From assembly GCF_016862375.1 (NCBI RefSeq), contig NZ_BOMV01000005.1, forward strand, positions 124,001 to 188,000: DNA of 64,000 nt. The letters run 5' to 3'. Shown piece after piece: positions 37,163-45,582 of this stretch. Below the pieces are notes generated by a model. That model saw nothing but the letters and a program-made list of their open reading frames with translations, searched no databases and was not told the origin of the DNA. The DNA comes from Paractinoplanes rishiriensis. GTDB lineage: Bacteria > Actinomycetota > Actinomycetes > Mycobacteriales > Micromonosporaceae. A program made the position numbers and the translations under genes. Position 1 is the stretch's first letter. Each line of letters begins with the position of its first letter.

Positions 37163-38083
37163 TCACGCCGCCACCGCTGCCTTCCGGCGCAGCACCAGTA
37201 CAAATCCACCCGCCGAGGCCAGCGCCAGCGCACCGAAGGCGCCGAGGGTCAGGGCGTCCGGTTCCAGCAGCGGCTGCGCGCGCAGGGCCTGCCAGGTCAA
37301 CAGCATCACGAGTACGGCGTACGCGCCGCCGGCCACCAGGATCAGACGTGCCCGGTGGACCGCGTCCAGGCGCCGGCCGCCGTACCGGGCCAGCAGGAAC
37401 GCCAGCAGCGGCAGCGCCTGCAGCGCGTGCAGCCCGACGAAGTGCCCGATCCGCAGGTCACCGCCGGTCGTGCTCCAGCCGGTGATCGGCAGGCCGGGGC
37501 CGCCGTCCGGCACCCCGACGCTGTGCGCGCCGGTCACACCCTGCATCATCTGCGCCTCCGTCGGCGTCACCATCGGGACGGCGGCCAGCATGCCGAGCAG
37601 CGAGACGCCCAGACCGAGCAGGATCGCATACCGGGCCGGCCGGTCCGGTATCCGCTGGATCAGCGCGATCACCCCGATCAGCAGGTGGGCCAGGAACAGC
37701 ACCAGGATGGAGGTGCCCATCACCGAGAAGAGGACGGCGTTCAGCGGGGTGCTGGCGTTGTAGTGGCTGGTGGTGCCGCGGGCGGCCTGGACCACGATGA
37801 TCGCCATCTCGACGAAGGAGACGGCCACGATGATCACGGCGGCGATCTCGGCGAGCCGGCTGCGGCGCGGCAGCACCGACAGCATCCAGGCCAGGGTGAA
37901 CGCGTACAGCACGAACGAGACGGCGAACTTCCAGGGCTTGAGCCAGATCGGGGCCCCGGTGAGGATGCGGGCGTCGGCGAACACGCCGACCGTGGTGACG
38001 AGGGCCAGCACGACCATCGCCCCGGTGAGCACGAGGAGCGGCTTGTGCCAGCGGATGACCGCGCGTGCATCGATGGTTGTCAT
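37163..38083 (-). CDS. Hypothetical polytopic membrane protein
   Basis: A 306-residue protein with seven or eight hydrophobic helices. Conserved-looking loop motifs include APIWLKPWKFAVSFVLYAF near residue 45 and GGDLRIGHFVGLHALQALPL near 210. I do not recognise a family with certainty. It lies 85 bases before the ABA4-like gene on the same strand, and the kinase pair follows. A membrane stress role could be imagined because of the DesK-like kinase downstream, but nothing in the protein proves it. Confidence 0.82.
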   Translation of the reverse strand: MTTIDARAVIRWHKPLLVLTGAMVVLALVTTVGVFADARILTGAPIWLKPWKFAVSFVLYAFTLAWMLSVLPRRSRLAEIAAVIIVAVSFVEMAIIVVQAARGTTSHYNASTPLNAVLFSVMGTSILVLFLAHLLIGVIALIQRIPDRPARYAILLGLGVSLLGMLAAVPMVTPTEAQMMQGVTGAHSVGVPDGGPGLPITGWSTTGGDLRIGHFVGLHALQALPLLAFLLARYGGRRLDAVHRARLILVAGGAYAVLVMLLTWQALRAQPLLEPDALTLGAFGALALASAGGFVLVLRRKAAVAA

Positions 38084-38199
38084 ATCCGCAGCCTGCCGCC
38101 GCGGAAAGGTCGAATCTTCGGTCCGCGGGCCGCACTCGCGGCCTCCGGTCCGAGCCGGTCTCCTACCCAGGGTGGAGATGTTCCCCCTAGGACCGCGGT

Positions 38200-38211
38200 T
38201 ACGCTCGGTCG
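38200..38211 (+). promoter_or_regulatory. Candidate -10 of a leaderless transcript
   Basis: TACGCT at 38200-38205 lies six bases before ATG 38212. The spacing repeats that at other starts in the window. Confidence 0.35.
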
Positions 38212-38781
38212 ATGGAGATCGCCGGCCTCGTGCTCGCGGCGGGAGCCGGCCGGCGCTACGGGATGCCGAAGGCGCTGGTCGCGTACGGCAAAAAGCTCTT
38301 GGTGCAGCACGCGGCCGAAACGTTGCGGGAAGCCGGTGTGACCCGCCGCCTGGTGGTGCTCGGCGCGCAGGCCGAGCGGGTGCGCGAGGCCGCGCCCGAC
38401 CTGCCGGACACGGTGCTCAACCCGGACTGGGCGACCGGCATGGCGTCCTCGCTGCGCGCCGGGCTGGAGGCGCTGACCGGCACGCCGGCCATCGCCGTGG
38501 TGGTCCTTCTGGTCGACATGCCCGCGGTCACTTCCGAGGCGGTACGCCGGGTGGCCGCGCTCGGCGCCCCGGACGCGCTCGCGATGGGCGGGTACGGCGA
38601 CCGGCGCGGTCATCCGGTGCTGCTCGGCCGCAACCACTGGCCCGGCGTGATGGCTACCGCGACCGGTGACCGGGGCGCCCGCGACTACCTGCGCGCACAC
38701 GCCGCCCAGGTGCGCGTGGTGCCGGTGGGCGACGTGGCCGACGACGCCGACCTCGACGTCAGGCCAGATGCCGGCCCGTAG
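38212..38781 (+). CDS. MobA/MocA-like nucleotidyltransferase
   Basis: A 189-residue NTP-transferase. The N-terminal GLVLAAGAGRRYGMPKALV is the nucleotide-binding signature (LAAGxxxRxGxPK). It also has VLNPDWATGMASSLRAGL and the metal Asp in VVLLVDMPAVTSEAV, then GHPVLLGRNHWPGV. This pattern fits MocA, which adds CMP to molybdopterin, or its relatives. No molybdenum-cofactor or xanthine-dehydrogenase gene is adjacent, so the substrate is uncertain. It stands alone between divergent and unrelated genes. Confidence 0.9.
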   Translation: MEIAGLVLAAGAGRRYGMPKALVAYGKKLLVQHAAETLREAGVTRRLVVLGAQAERVREAAPDLPDTVLNPDWATGMASSLRAGLEALTGTPAIAVVVLLVDMPAVTSEAVRRVAALGAPDALAMGGYGDRRGHPVLLGRNHWPGVMATATGDRGARDYLRAHAAQVRVVPVGDVADDADLDVRPDAGP

Positions 38782-38845
38782 ATCAGGGTCGAGTCCGGGA
38801 CTTACCGGATTAATCCCGGGCTGCCCGCACACCAGGATCAACGGC

Positions 38846-40093
38846 ATGAAGGCACTTCTCGCGTTGCTGCTGATCATGCCGCCGCCGGTGACCGCGCCCG
38901 ACTGGGTGACCTGCGGGACCGCGGAATGCACCACGCTCACCGTGCCGGTGGACTGGTCCCGGCCGAACGGCGAGACGGTGGGAATCCCGGTCGCCCGGCG
39001 CGCCGCTCCCGATCCCGCCAAACGAATAGGAACGCTGGTGTTCCTGCCGGGCGGGCCGTGGGACTCGGGCGTGCAGCGGGTGCGGGACGGCTACCGGCGG
39101 TTCAGCGACACCCTGCTGGACCGGTTCGACATCGTCAGCCTCGACCCGCGCGGCTCGCGCTGCGAACCCGGCCCGCCGCCGCTGCTGACCAGCCAGGCCG
39201 ACTTCGACGCCGCGCTGGCCCACAACCGCGCGCTGTGGCAGACCTGCGCTGGCGGGGTGTGGCGGCACGCCGACATGCTCAGCAACGTCCGCGACCTGGA
39301 GGCGCTGCGGATCGCGCTCGGCGAACGGCAGCTCAGTTTCCACGGCAGCTCGTACGGCACGCTGCTGGGTCAGCAGTACGCCGAGCGCTATCCCGGGCGG
39401 GTGCGGGCCATGGTCCTGGAAAGCGTCGTCGACCACAGCCCCGCGCCGTTCCTCCCCACGCAGGCGGCGGCGTATGAGGACGCCTTCGACCACTTCGCCG
39501 ACTGGTGCGCGGCCGACACGTCGTGCGCGCTGCATGGCCGGGACGTCCGGCAGGTGTGGCGTGGCCTGCGCGACTTCGACCTGGTGGCGGTCACCCTCAA
39601 GTTCCTGCGGGACGCCGCGTACGGCCCGCTCGCCGGGTATCTGCGCGACGTGGCGGGTGGGGCGCCGCCGATCCGGGTGCCGAGCCTCGGCGTGGTGACC
39701 CCGGCGTTCTGTGCTGATTGGTCGCTGCCGGTCGCTGACTTCGCCGATTACCAGCGGCAGCTGCGCCAAGCTGCGCGAGTCGCACCGGACACCGGCTATC
39801 CGGCGCAGGTCTTCGCGCTGACCATGTGTCTCGGGTGGGGCAAGGTGGCCAACCCGCAGCGTCCGGTACGGGTGCGCACCGAGATCCCGCTGTTGCTGGT
39901 CAACTCCCGGCACGACCCGGCGACGGGGTGGGAGGGTGCCCGCAATGTGGAGCGCCAGCTGGGCCGGCACGGGGTGCTGGTGACGTACGAGGGTGCGGGG
40001 CACGGCGCGTACACCCTCAGCGATTGCATCAAGCGGACCGTCGACGATTATCTGGTGTCGCGCACCGTGCCGGCGCGCGGAACGACCTGCTAG
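38846..40093 (+). CDS. Secreted alpha/beta hydrolase, TAP-like peptidase
   Basis: A 415-residue hydrolase of the tripeptidyl-aminopeptidase type. The N-terminus MKALLALLLIMPPPVTA is a short signal peptide, followed by the N-terminal cap TCGTAECTTLTVPVDWSRP. The fold shows LVFLPGGPWDSG (oxyanion HGGP-type), FDIVSLDPRGS, nucleophile Ser169 in FHGSSYGTLLG, Asp in NSRHDPATGW and His in GAGHGAYTLS. The C-terminal TAP domain has paired cysteines. Streptomyces homologues are secreted peptidases that trim N-terminal tripeptides. Its stop overlaps the convergent sugar kinase by a few bases. Confidence 0.88.
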   Translation: MKALLALLLIMPPPVTAPDWVTCGTAECTTLTVPVDWSRPNGETVGIPVARRAAPDPAKRIGTLVFLPGGPWDSGVQRVRDGYRRFSDTLLDRFDIVSLDPRGSRCEPGPPPLLTSQADFDAALAHNRALWQTCAGGVWRHADMLSNVRDLEALRIALGERQLSFHGSSYGTLLGQQYAERYPGRVRAMVLESVVDHSPAPFLPTQAAAYEDAFDHFADWCAADTSCALHGRDVRQVWRGLRDFDLVAVTLKFLRDAAYGPLAGYLRDVAGGAPPIRVPSLGVVTPAFCADWSLPVADFADYQRQLRQAARVAPDTGYPAQVFALTMCLGWGKVANPQRPVRVRTEIPLLLVNSRHDPATGWEGARNVERQLGRHGVLVTYEGAGHGAYTLSDCIKRTVDDYLVSRTVPARGTTC

Positions 40094-41016
40094 CGCCGCA
40101 CGTCGCCGCCGGTCAGCGCCGCCAGTTCGGTCCGGTCGGGCAGGCCCTCGCAGTCGCCGGGAACGGTCACCGCGAACGCCCCCACCGCGATCGCCGTGGC
40201 CAGGCGCTGCTCCGGCGGCTCCCCCGCCAGCCGGTCGGCCAGATATCCGGCGACGAACGCGTCACCCGCACCGACCGGGTCGACCACGGTCACCGGCAGC
40301 GCCGCCACCGCGTGCCGCCGACCCGCGATCCGGGCGACACAGCCCCGGCCGCCGTCCTTGACGATCACCTCGGCCGGGCCCAGCTTGGCCAGGCCGTCCA
40401 GCGGATCGTCGTCGTCGATGAACAGGGCCGCCTCGTCGGGGCTGGCGAACACGATGTCGGCGCGGGTGACCAGGTCGCGCAGCACCGGGGCGGCCTCGAA
40501 GCGGGACCACAGCTTGCCGCGGTAGTTGACGTCGACCGAGACCGGGACGCCGGCCGCGCGCGCCGTCTCTACTGCCTGGAAGACCGTGGCCCGGCAGGAC
40601 TCGCTCAGCGCCGGGGTGACGCCGGTGACGTGCAGGACGCCGGCGCCGCGCAACTCGGCCACCGGCAGGTCGGCGGGCATCAGCCGGGAGCCGGCGCTGC
40701 CCTGGCGGTGATAGTCCACATGGGTGAACTCGGCGGAGCGCCGGTGCCGGACCATGAGGCCGGTGAACGCGTCGTCGGAGATGGCCAGGGCGCGCACCCC
40801 GGCGGCCTCGATCCGGCCGGTGATCAGGCTGCCGGTCGCGTCCCGGCCGACCCGGCCCAGCCAGGTGGCCGGAGCGCCGAGGCGGGCCGCGCCGATGGCC
40901 ACGTTGCTCTCGGCGCCGCAGATGCCGTACGAGAAGCTGCGGGCGTACCCGAGTGGGCCGATGCTGTCCGCGGCGACCAGGCCCATCGTCTCGCCGAAGG
41001 TGAACAGGTAGGTCAT
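40090..41016 (-). CDS. kdgK: PfkB-family sugar kinase, probable 2-keto-3-deoxygluconate kinase
   Basis: A 308-residue ribokinase-fold kinase. It has FTFGETMGLVAADSIG, GAESNVAIGAARLGAPATWL (first PfkB signature region), SVDVNYRGKLW, and the catalytic/anion-hole motif VDPVGAGDAFVAGYLADRL. KDG kinases are often of this type. The upstream gene, overlapping by ATGA, encodes a KDPG/KHG-type aldolase, so kinase plus aldolase would turn 2-keto-3-deoxygluconate into pyruvate and glyceraldehyde 3-phosphate. No hexuronate dehydratase, isomerase or regulator is adjacent, so the sugar source is unknown. Confidence 0.88.
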   Translation of the reverse strand: MTYLFTFGETMGLVAADSIGPLGYARSFSYGICGAESNVAIGAARLGAPATWLGRVGRDATGSLITGRIEAAGVRALAISDDAFTGLMVRHRRSAEFTHVDYHRQGSAGSRLMPADLPVAELRGAGVLHVTGVTPALSESCRATVFQAVETARAAGVPVSVDVNYRGKLWSRFEAAPVLRDLVTRADIVFASPDEAALFIDDDDPLDGLAKLGPAEVIVKDGGRGCVARIAGRRHAVAALPVTVVDPVGAGDAFVAGYLADRLAGEPPEQRLATAIAVGAFAVTVPGDCEGLPDRTELAALTGGDVRR

Positions 41017-41654
41017 GAGCGGGCGAACTGCACCGCGGCTACCGCGTGGCGGGCCCGGGCGCCCAGGGCGGCCAGGCTGCCGCCGCTGGCCGCGTCGCCG
41101 ATCAGCGGGGCGCCGAGACCGACCGCCTTGGCGCCGGCCGCCAGCCAGTCGGAGATGTCGTCGAGCGCGATGCCGCCGGTCGGCATGACGTTGACCTGCG
41201 GAAGCGGGCCGCGCACGCTGCGCAGGAAGCCGGTGCCGAGGCTGGCCGCCGGGAACAGCTTGACCAGCGGGGCGCCGGCCTGGTGGGCCGCGTACATCTC
41301 GGTGGGGGTCGCGGTGCCCGGATAGAACGGGACCGGCGACGAGGCCACCAGCTCGGTGTCGATCACCGGCGAGATCAGGAACTCGGCACCGGCGTCCACC
41401 GCGGCCTTCACGTCGTCGGCGGTCAGCACGGTGCCGGCGCCGACCGCCACCGACGCGGGCAGCTGGCGGCGCAGGCCGGCGATGGCGTCGACCGCGCCGC
41501 GCGAGGTCAGCGTGACCTCGAGCGCGGTGACCCCGGATTCGACCAGGACCTCGGCCACCGAGGCGAAACTGTCGGCCGTGGGTGCGCGCAGGATCGCGAT
41601 GATCCCGCTGCGCACGACGGCCGCGGACACATCATCGAGCTTCTTAACGGTCAC
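41013..41654 (-). CDS. eda: KDPG/KHG aldolase
   Basis: A 213-residue class I aldolase. It shows GIIAILRAPTADSFASVAEV, VTALEVTLTSRGAVDAI with the catalytic Glu, VGAGTVLTADDVKAAVDAGA, the Schiff-base Lys in GAPLVKLFPAASLG, and MPTGGIALDDISDWLAAGA. It would cleave 2-keto-3-deoxy-6-phosphogluconate. GTG 41654 is chosen for its AGGA site and family length; upstream in-frame codons are unlikely. ATGA overlap couples it to the KDG kinase. Its start also overlaps the end of the next upstream gene by 11 bases. Confidence 0.92.
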   Translation of the reverse strand: MTVKKLDDVSAAVVRSGIIAILRAPTADSFASVAEVLVESGVTALEVTLTSRGAVDAIAGLRRQLPASVAVGAGTVLTADDVKAAVDAGAEFLISPVIDTELVASSPVPFYPGTATPTEMYAAHQAGAPLVKLFPAASLGTGFLRSVRGPLPQVNVMPTGGIALDDISDWLAAGAKAVGLGAPLIGDAASGGSLAALGARARHAVAAVQFARS

Positions 41655-42225
41655 GATTTCGATCCTGCCCGATATCGCCAAGATCATCCACTGCCGATCC
41701 ACGACCTGGACGGCGCAGCAGCGTCCGGGCCCGGTCGCGCAGGTGCCCGTTGAGCAGGGCACCCCGCGGCGGCGGCAGGACGTCGATGGACAACTCCTCG
41801 CGGATCGACGCCTCCAGTTGCTGCATCACCAGCGGCACCTGGGCCAGCAGCTCGCGGAAGTGGATCTGCGGCTGCACGCCGCGCACCGCGGTCGGGTTCA
41901 TCTCGCCGTGCAACTTGTGCAGCAGCACGTGGACCGCCAGGGCCTCGCTGCGCACCGGGCCCGACGCGAGCAGGCGCACCTGCATGAGGGCCGGACCGAC
42001 CTCCTCGATGTAGCTCTGCGCCGGGCCCGGTTCCTCCTCGGCGTCGAAGGCGGAGCGCAGGCGGTAGGTCACCCGTTCGAAGATCGCGAGCAGTTCCACG
42101 TACGCGGTCTTGCGCTCGTCGTACCAGCGACTGCGGCGGACGGTCAGCAGCCGGGCCGCGACGGCACCGGCCAGGGCGAACACGGCGGCGAGGAGGGGCA
42201 GCCCCCACCACGGGATCTGGGACAC
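41644..42225 (-). CDS. Membrane-anchored hypothetical protein
   Basis: About 193 residues. One N-terminal membrane helix (GLPLLAAVFALAGAVAARLL) is followed by SRWYDERKTAYVELLAIFER and a long helical cytoplasmic domain to the Arg-rich C-terminus. This layout, anchor plus RxxxWxDERKxAY helix, recurs in small actinobacterial hypothetical proteins of unknown role. The start is uncertain (GTG 42225 preferred; an upstream GTG at 42267 is possible). The 3' end overlaps the aldolase start by 11 bases, so they are likely cotranscribed. Confidence 0.75.
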   Translation of the reverse strand: MSQIPWWGLPLLAAVFALAGAVAARLLTVRRSRWYDERKTAYVELLAIFERVTYRLRSAFDAEEEPGPAQSYIEEVGPALMQVRLLASGPVRSEALAVHVLLHKLHGEMNPTAVRGVQPQIHFRELLAQVPLVMQQLEASIREELSIDVLPPPRGALLNGHLRDRARTLLRRPGRGSAVDDLGDIGQDRNRDR

Positions 42226-42271
42226 GCGGATAACCGTAGCGACGTGGCGCGCGGCACGCCCGGGCACGTGG

Positions 42272-45013
42272 TTAACCCGATAGGCGGGCTAGCGCAGCGT
42301 CGATGGCCCGTGACGCTTCGTCGGTCACCCGTGCCGGTGACAGGGCGGCGCCGGCCTCGCGCAGCGCGGCCACCCGGTCCGGCCCGAGGCGCTCGGCGGC
42401 GGCCTGGCGGGCCCGGTCCAGGCGGGCGGCCTCGGCGGGATAGACGCAGGCCGTGGGCAGGGCGGCGTCGACCAGCACGGCGGTCTCGTCGGCGCCGACG
42501 CGCACCAGCAGGACGACCAGGTTGCGCAGGGCCGCGGTCTGCAGGGTGTCGTTGCCGGCCCGGCGCCAGAGGGCGAGCACCTCGCGGAAGCTGGCCAGGG
42601 CGGTGGCCGGGTCGCCGTGGCGGCTGCGGATCGCGACGGCGGCGGTGCCCGCGGCGGCCCCGAAGAGCCGGTCGTCGGCCTCTTTGGCGATCTCCACCGC
42701 TTCGGCCAGCAGGTCCAGCGCTCGGTGCGGATCGCTGTCGCCGAGCGCCTCACCCAGCCCGTATCGCGCCTCCGCCCGGGCGCTCGGATTGCCGGTCAAA
42801 TCAGAAATGTCGCATGCGTGCCGGCCGCGCGCGATCGCCTCCGCCGTGCGCCCCGACCAGGCCAGCACCAGCGCCTCCCCGACCAGCGCCGACACCTTGG
42901 CCACCGGGCTGCCGTCCATCGCCCGGTAATGCTCCGCGGCCCCCGCGCCGTCGCAGGTCACCAGGGCCACATCACCCAGCACCTCATGCACCGCCGCGCT
43001 GGGCACGACGGACTCGGCAAGCGCCCGGGCCTCGGCCAGATCGCCCCGCCCCCACGCGTGGGTGGCCGCCGCCGCGAGCGCCTGCGACGCCCGCGGATGG
43101 CCCTCGGCCCCGATCGCGGCCCGCCCCCAGAACAGCACCTCGTAGTGCTGGCAGTGATACCCGTACCGGTACATCGCCGCGGCCAGCCGGATTCGCGCGT
43201 CGGTGTCGCCGCGCGCGAACGCCAGCCGCAGGTCGGGCAGCAACGCGTCGATCTCCCGTACCGCCACCGCCTGTTCCGGCCCGTGCACGGCCGCGTCCAG
43301 TTCCTCGGCGGCCGCGACCATCGCCGCCGCGTGCCGCGCCTCGGTCTCCGCCAGGTCACCGTGCTCCGCGGCGTACGCCCGCACGGTTTCCAGCAGCCGG
43401 AACCGCCCGGCGCCGTGCCGCACCACCAGCGAGCGCTCCACCAGCACGGCGAGCACCGCGGCCACCCGCTGCCGCGGCACCGACGGATCGGCCACCACCG
43501 CCTCGGCCTGCGCGATCGTGAACCCACCGGCGAACACCGCAAGCCGCCGCAAAACGGTCTGCGCCGCGTCGTCCAGCAGCCCGAACGACCAGTCCACCAC
43601 GGCCCGCAGCGTCCGGTGCCGGGCGTCGCCGTCCCGCCGCCCGCGAACCAGCAGGTCAAGCCGGTCGTCCAGCCGTTCCCGCAGCTCACCGACCCCGAGC
43701 GCGGCAGCCTGGGTGGCCGCCAACTCGATCGCCAGCGGCAACAGGTCGAGCCGCCGGACAATGTCACCGACGTCATCCTCCTCGCCGTGCACGCCGGCCC
43801 TCTCCAGAAACAGCCGCGCCGCCGTTTTCTCATCGAGAGGCGCCAATGCCAGAAGCCGTTCCCCGTCCGCCCGGAGCCGTTCCTGACTGGTGACCACAAC
43901 GCGCGCCCCGCGCATGGCCTCGACGACATTCAAAGCGGCTGTCAGCAAATGCTCGCAATTGTCGAGAACCACGACGTCGTAACCTTTTGCGGCCCGTCCG
44001 ATGGCAGCGAAAGCGTCGTCCAGCGGGCCGATTCGTACCCCCAGTGCCACCGCGACCGCCGGCACAAAATCGGCCTCCAGCACATCCGCACCGTCCACCC
44101 ACGCCGCCCGCTCCGCCTGCCGGACCGCCTCCGACACCAGCCGCGTCTTCCCCACCCCGCCGGGCCCGGTCACGGTCACCGTCCCGGGCTCCGCGATCAT
44201 GCCGGCCAGCTGCGACAACTCCCGCTCCCGACCCACAAAAGACGAAAATCGCAGAGGTACGGGCAAAGGCCGGCCCCGGGGCACACCGGCGGCCTCGGCG
44301 TCCGGTCCCGGCCGTTGCGCCCGCTGCGGGCTGAGGCGCGGGGCGAGCTCACCCCGGGCGACGGCAGCCTGCAATTCGCGGACTGCCTGCGACGGATCCA
44401 GTCCCTGTTCGCCGACCAGCGCCTCGGAGTGCCGCCGGAGCAACTCCAGCGCTTCACCACGCTGCCCATTCCGCGCGAATGCGGTGGCCAGCGCGACAAC
44501 TCCGCTTTCCCAGCAGGGATCGCCCGCCACCACTTCCGCCAGCCGGCCGACATCCCCGTGCCTGACCAGCCCGTCCCGATAGAGCGACCTGAGCCGGACG
44601 GCAATCCCCTGGAACGGCTCCCCCGGAAATTCCCCCAGCGGTTCCCCACGCCAGAGCGCGAGCGCGTCGGCTAATCCCTCCGGCCGCCCCACCAGGTCCT
44701 CAAACAGCAATGCGTCCACGTCATCCCGGGGCACCACCAGCCGGTAACCCGCGGGCTCCAGCACGATGTCGGCCCCCGCCCCGCCCCCGGCCCCCAGAGT
44801 TCCGCGAAGCCGAGCCACATGCGACTGCAGACTGTTCCGAGCCGACCGCGGGGCCCCGTCCGGCCAGAGCGCATCGACAAGGGCCGAAACCCCTACCGCC
44901 CGCCCCGCGTGCAGAGCAAGAAGCGCAAGCACAGCCCGCTGACTCCCACCGGCAACCCGAACCGCCCCGCCGGCCCCCCAAACCTCAAACGCCCCCAACA
45001 CCCGAACCAACAC
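42272..45013 (-). CDS. SARP/AfsR-type regulator with NB-ARC ATPase and TPR domains
   Basis: A 913-residue regulator. Residues 1-95 form an OmpR-like winged helix (ALLALHAGRAVGVSALVDAL, RSARNSLQSHVARLRGTLG). Residues 96-225 are the bacterial transcriptional activation domain (BTAD). The P-loop GPGGVGKT is at 283-290, Walker B is YDVVVLDNCEHLL, and an NB-ARC-type region continues with LDLLPLAIELAATQAAALGV. The C-terminal 330 residues are TPR-like helices. Such proteins activate secondary metabolism or development. It begins with GTG 45013 and has no biosynthetic cluster beside it, so it probably acts at a distance. Confidence 0.93.
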   Translation of the reverse strand: MLVRVLGAFEVWGAGGAVRVAGGSQRAVLALLALHAGRAVGVSALVDALWPDGAPRSARNSLQSHVARLRGTLGAGGGAGADIVLEPAGYRLVVPRDDVDALLFEDLVGRPEGLADALALWRGEPLGEFPGEPFQGIAVRLRSLYRDGLVRHGDVGRLAEVVAGDPCWESGVVALATAFARNGQRGEALELLRRHSEALVGEQGLDPSQAVRELQAAVARGELAPRLSPQRAQRPGPDAEAAGVPRGRPLPVPLRFSSFVGRERELSQLAGMIAEPGTVTVTGPGGVGKTRLVSEAVRQAERAAWVDGADVLEADFVPAVAVALGVRIGPLDDAFAAIGRAAKGYDVVVLDNCEHLLTAALNVVEAMRGARVVVTSQERLRADGERLLALAPLDEKTAARLFLERAGVHGEEDDVGDIVRRLDLLPLAIELAATQAAALGVGELRERLDDRLDLLVRGRRDGDARHRTLRAVVDWSFGLLDDAAQTVLRRLAVFAGGFTIAQAEAVVADPSVPRQRVAAVLAVLVERSLVVRHGAGRFRLLETVRAYAAEHGDLAETEARHAAAMVAAAEELDAAVHGPEQAVAVREIDALLPDLRLAFARGDTDARIRLAAAMYRYGYHCQHYEVLFWGRAAIGAEGHPRASQALAAAATHAWGRGDLAEARALAESVVPSAAVHEVLGDVALVTCDGAGAAEHYRAMDGSPVAKVSALVGEALVLAWSGRTAEAIARGRHACDISDLTGNPSARAEARYGLGEALGDSDPHRALDLLAEAVEIAKEADDRLFGAAAGTAAVAIRSRHGDPATALASFREVLALWRRAGNDTLQTAALRNLVVLLVRVGADETAVLVDAALPTACVYPAEAARLDRARQAAAERLGPDRVAALREAGAALSPARVTDEASRAIDAALARLSG

Positions 45014-45582
45014 GGCCCGACCTTACGACGCCCCCCACCGCCGCCGGCCAGCCCTTTTCCACCCCCACCCCGAGAATGTCAAAAACCAGACCGTCCCCAC
45101 CCCGCCCCCGCAGCCGCAACCCCCGATCGCCCGGCAGCGCCGTCGCCATCCCTGGACGCCGCTCACTGCCGTCACCCGCCGGCATCCCCCTGCCCGCCGG
45201 AGCAGCCCCGGTTCCCGACGACGCGATCCCACACAGCGCCGACATCGCCCCGGCCGCCATCCGCGTCCGACGCCCCGAGGCCCCGGCCGTCAGTGCCTCA
45301 GCAGCATGCCGCCGCCCGCACCGGCCGCCCTCGCCCCGAAGCCCGAACTCCGGACCGGCACCACACGCGCCCGCGTGGATGGCATGCCGGCGGCGCCACG
45401 CGGACACCGCGCAGAGGGACGGGCTCCGCCGGATGCCTCAGCGCGACAGTCGCCGCGGGAGGCGCAGACGTCCGGATCTCCCCCAAGGCGGCAAGGCCCA
45501 ACATCCGGTGCGGGTGCTGATGCGCTGGGAGGTCGGTGCCGCGCGGGGAGGGTGGCTCCGCCGCGCGGCATCCGTTCGGGGA
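45014..45582. other. Intergenic region, no convincing gene
   Basis: About 570 bases of very GC-rich, proline/arginine-codon-like sequence between the AfsR-like start and the methyltransferase stop. Several ORFs are open in multiple frames, but none has a ribosome site, family motif or consistent codon bias. The promoter of the AfsR-like gene must lie at the left edge. Confidence 0.5.

Noticed and set aside
44985..45407. 140-codon minus-strand ORF in the gap after the AfsR-like gene
   Set aside because: It is low-complexity Gly/Arg/Ala with no ribosome site and overlaps the AfsR-like start.
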